Position numbers and translations under genes: made by a program. Under the pieces are notes generated by a model, which was given only the letters and a program-made list of their open reading frames with translations, had not been told where the DNA came from and searched no databases. Positions 6,320-7,090 of a stretch of 7,090 nucleotides of DNA are shown in pieces. The stretch lies in contig CAIODE010000348.1 of the NCBI GenBank assembly GCA_903856875.1, positions 1 through 7,090 of the forward strand, read 5' to 3'. The DNA is from an uncultured Burkholderiales bacterium (GTDB lineage Bacteria; Pseudomonadota; Gammaproteobacteria; Burkholderiales; Burkholderiaceae_C). Each line of letters starts with the position of its first letter. Position 1 is the stretch's first letter.

Positions 6320-6571
6320 ATGCAAATGTGGCAAATGCAAGAAGCAAAGGCTCGGTTGTCCGAAGTCATCAAATGTGCAGAGACCTCAGGCCCTCAAAAC
6401 ATCACTGTGCATGGACAACCCGTAGCAGTTGTGGTGTCACAGGCTATGTTTGAGAAACTAACAGGCAATCAACAATCGCTGGTCAGTTTTATGCGCGCAT
6501 CGCCTTTGTATGCCATGGAAGATGTTCCGCTTGAGCGTGATAAAAGCCCCACCCGCAAGGTGTCGCTTTGA
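6320..6571 (+). CDS. Phd/YefM-family antitoxin
   Basis: This 83-residue protein has the Phd/YefM fold at its N-terminus: MWQMQEAKARLSEVIKCAE (3-21), then the strand pair ITVHGQPVAVVVS (28-40) and a helix QAMFEKLTG (41-49). This domain dimerises and binds the operator DNA. The C-terminal tail (about 53-83, with SFMRASPLYAMEDVPLERD) is the part that in this family wraps and blocks the toxin active site. Ribosome-binding GGAG (6309-6312) is 7 bases before the ATG, favouring this start over the internal Met3. Its last codons overlap the toxin start by 4 bases. A palindrome immediately upstream suggests autorepression. Length and motifs are normal for the family. Confidence 0.92.
   Translation: MQMWQMQEAKARLSEVIKCAETSGPQNITVHGQPVAVVVSQAMFEKLTGNQQSLVSFMRASPLYAMEDVPLERDKSPTRKVSL
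6557..6560 (+). promoter_or_regulatory. Shine-Dalgarno supporting the TTG start of the toxin
   Basis: AAGG lies 7 bases before TTG 6568, inside the end of the antitoxin gene. No in-frame ATG or GTG exists nearby that would preserve the N-terminal catalytic Asp, so TTG is the supported start. Confidence 0.6.
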
Positions 6572-6981
6572 GCTACCTTATTGATACCAATGTGTTGTCA
6601 GAAATTAGGCGCAAGACGCCTGATGCCAATGTTGTGAAATGGGTCAACAGCAGACCGCCCACATCACTTTATTTGAGTGTGCTAACTTTAGGCGAGTTGC
6701 GCAAAGGGATAGACAGTTTGGCCGATACAAAACGCAGGATGAAGTTGGTGGACTGGCTTGAAACTGAACTTCCTTTGTTTTTTGCTGGACGCATTCTGGC
6801 CATTGACGAAGGCGTTGCCGATCATTGGGGCAGGTTGCTGGCGGAAGCAGGCCGAACCATGCCAGCCATAGACAGTCTTCTTGGCGCAACAGCATCACAC
6901 CATGGCTTAATCATGGTGACGCGTAACAGCAAAGATTTTAAAAACTTAGGACTGGACGTCCTCAACCCTTGGAACGATTGA
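6568..6981 (+). CDS. vapC: VapC/FitB-type PIN-domain toxin ribonuclease
   Basis: This 137-residue PIN-domain endoribonuclease is the toxin of a type II module; such toxins cleave RNA (often tRNA or rRNA in VapC proteins) using Mg2+. The acidic active site is complete: Asp6 (YLIDTNVLSE), Glu43 (LGELRKG), Asp102 (PAIDSLLGATA) and Asp123 (RNSKDF). The C-terminus ends in VLNPW, typical of the FitB/VapC subgroup. It starts with TTG, overlapping the antitoxin stop as TTGA, so translation is probably coupled and the weak start may keep toxin below antitoxin. Nothing suggests decay, so the pair is probably functional. The RNA target cannot be told from sequence. Confidence 0.93.
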   Translation: MSYLIDTNVLSEIRRKTPDANVVKWVNSRPPTSLYLSVLTLGELRKGIDSLADTKRRMKLVDWLETELPLFFAGRILAIDEGVADHWGRLLAEAGRTMPAIDSLLGATASHHGLIMVTRNSKDFKNLGLDVLNPWND

Positions 6982-6985
6982 AATA

Positions 6986-7090
6986 ATGACCAAAGAATTT
7001 GACATCGTGGTGCACGGCGCCACTGGCTTTACGGGCCGCCTCATTGCAGAGTATTTGCTTACCCGATCAGATACAGGGCTCAAATGGGCC
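6986..7090 (+). CDS. Saccharopine dehydrogenase-like NAD(P)-binding protein (start only)
   Basis: The frame opens at ATG 6986, 4 bases after the toxin stop, and runs off the right edge after 35 codons. The translated start, MTKEFDIVVHGATGFTGRLIAEYLL, reads as a Rossmann nucleotide-binding strand-loop-helix with the GATGFTG loop at residues 11-17. This form is typical of the saccharopine dehydrogenase/trans-acting enoyl reductase-like family rather than of short-chain dehydrogenases. No good Shine-Dalgarno is visible (GGAA at 6971-6974 is 11 bases away), so translation may be coupled to the toxin gene. The full function cannot be judged from 35 residues. Confidence 0.75.
   Translation, partial: MTKEFDIVVHGATGFTGRLIAEYLLTRSDTGLKWA

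Noticed and set aside
1..7090. CRISPR arrays, tRNA/rRNA genes, insertion-sequence ends or phage genes
   Set aside because: No regularly spaced repeats, RNA-gene signatures, transposase frames or terminal inverted repeats with target duplications were seen on either strand.

Overview
This window looks like chromosomal DNA from a betaproteobacterium, most likely Burkholderiales (Comamonadaceae-like). The reasons are the moderate GC content, a Bug/TctC-type periplasmic receptor (a family greatly expanded in that order), and the style of the catabolic cluster. This is an inference from protein character; no 16S or other marker gene is present.

Positions 1-4735 (minus strand) hold five closely spaced genes that read as one operon. 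In transcription order they are: a GlcG/HbpS-family small protein (4735-4310), an ACMSD-like amidohydrolase/decarboxylase (4296-3244), a two-domain extradiol-dioxygenase-like VOC protein with a complete visible active site (3216-2311), a Bug/TctC solute-binding receptor (2276-1284), and an MhpA-like FAD aromatic hydroxylase (1282 to beyond the left edge). Gaps are 1-34 bases. Together they suggest capture, ring hydroxylation, meta-type ring opening and processing of the ring-fission product of an aromatic acid. The substrate cannot be read from the sequence, and the pathway is not one I can name.

Positions 4736-4877 are a divergent control region. It carries a perfect 11-bp inverted repeat, one arm in front of each divergent gene, plus a perfect TTGACA hexamer. 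To its right, on the plus strand, is a long-form (two-half) ChrA-type chromate transporter (4878-6242).

Positions 6243-6981 (plus strand) are a compact type II toxin-antitoxin module: a Phd/YefM antitoxin followed by a VapC/FitB PIN-domain RNase. The toxin overlaps the antitoxin by 4 bases and starts at TTG. A perfect 10-bp hairpin/palindrome overlaps the likely promoter just upstream and fits an autoregulatory operator. From 6986 a new gene begins and runs off the right edge; its Rossmann start resembles the saccharopine dehydrogenase-like NADP-binding family.

No RNA genes, insertion sequences, CRISPR arrays or tRNAs were seen. The most novel material is the unassigned catabolic operon and the repeat-flanked divergent promoter. 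The individual families are all known.
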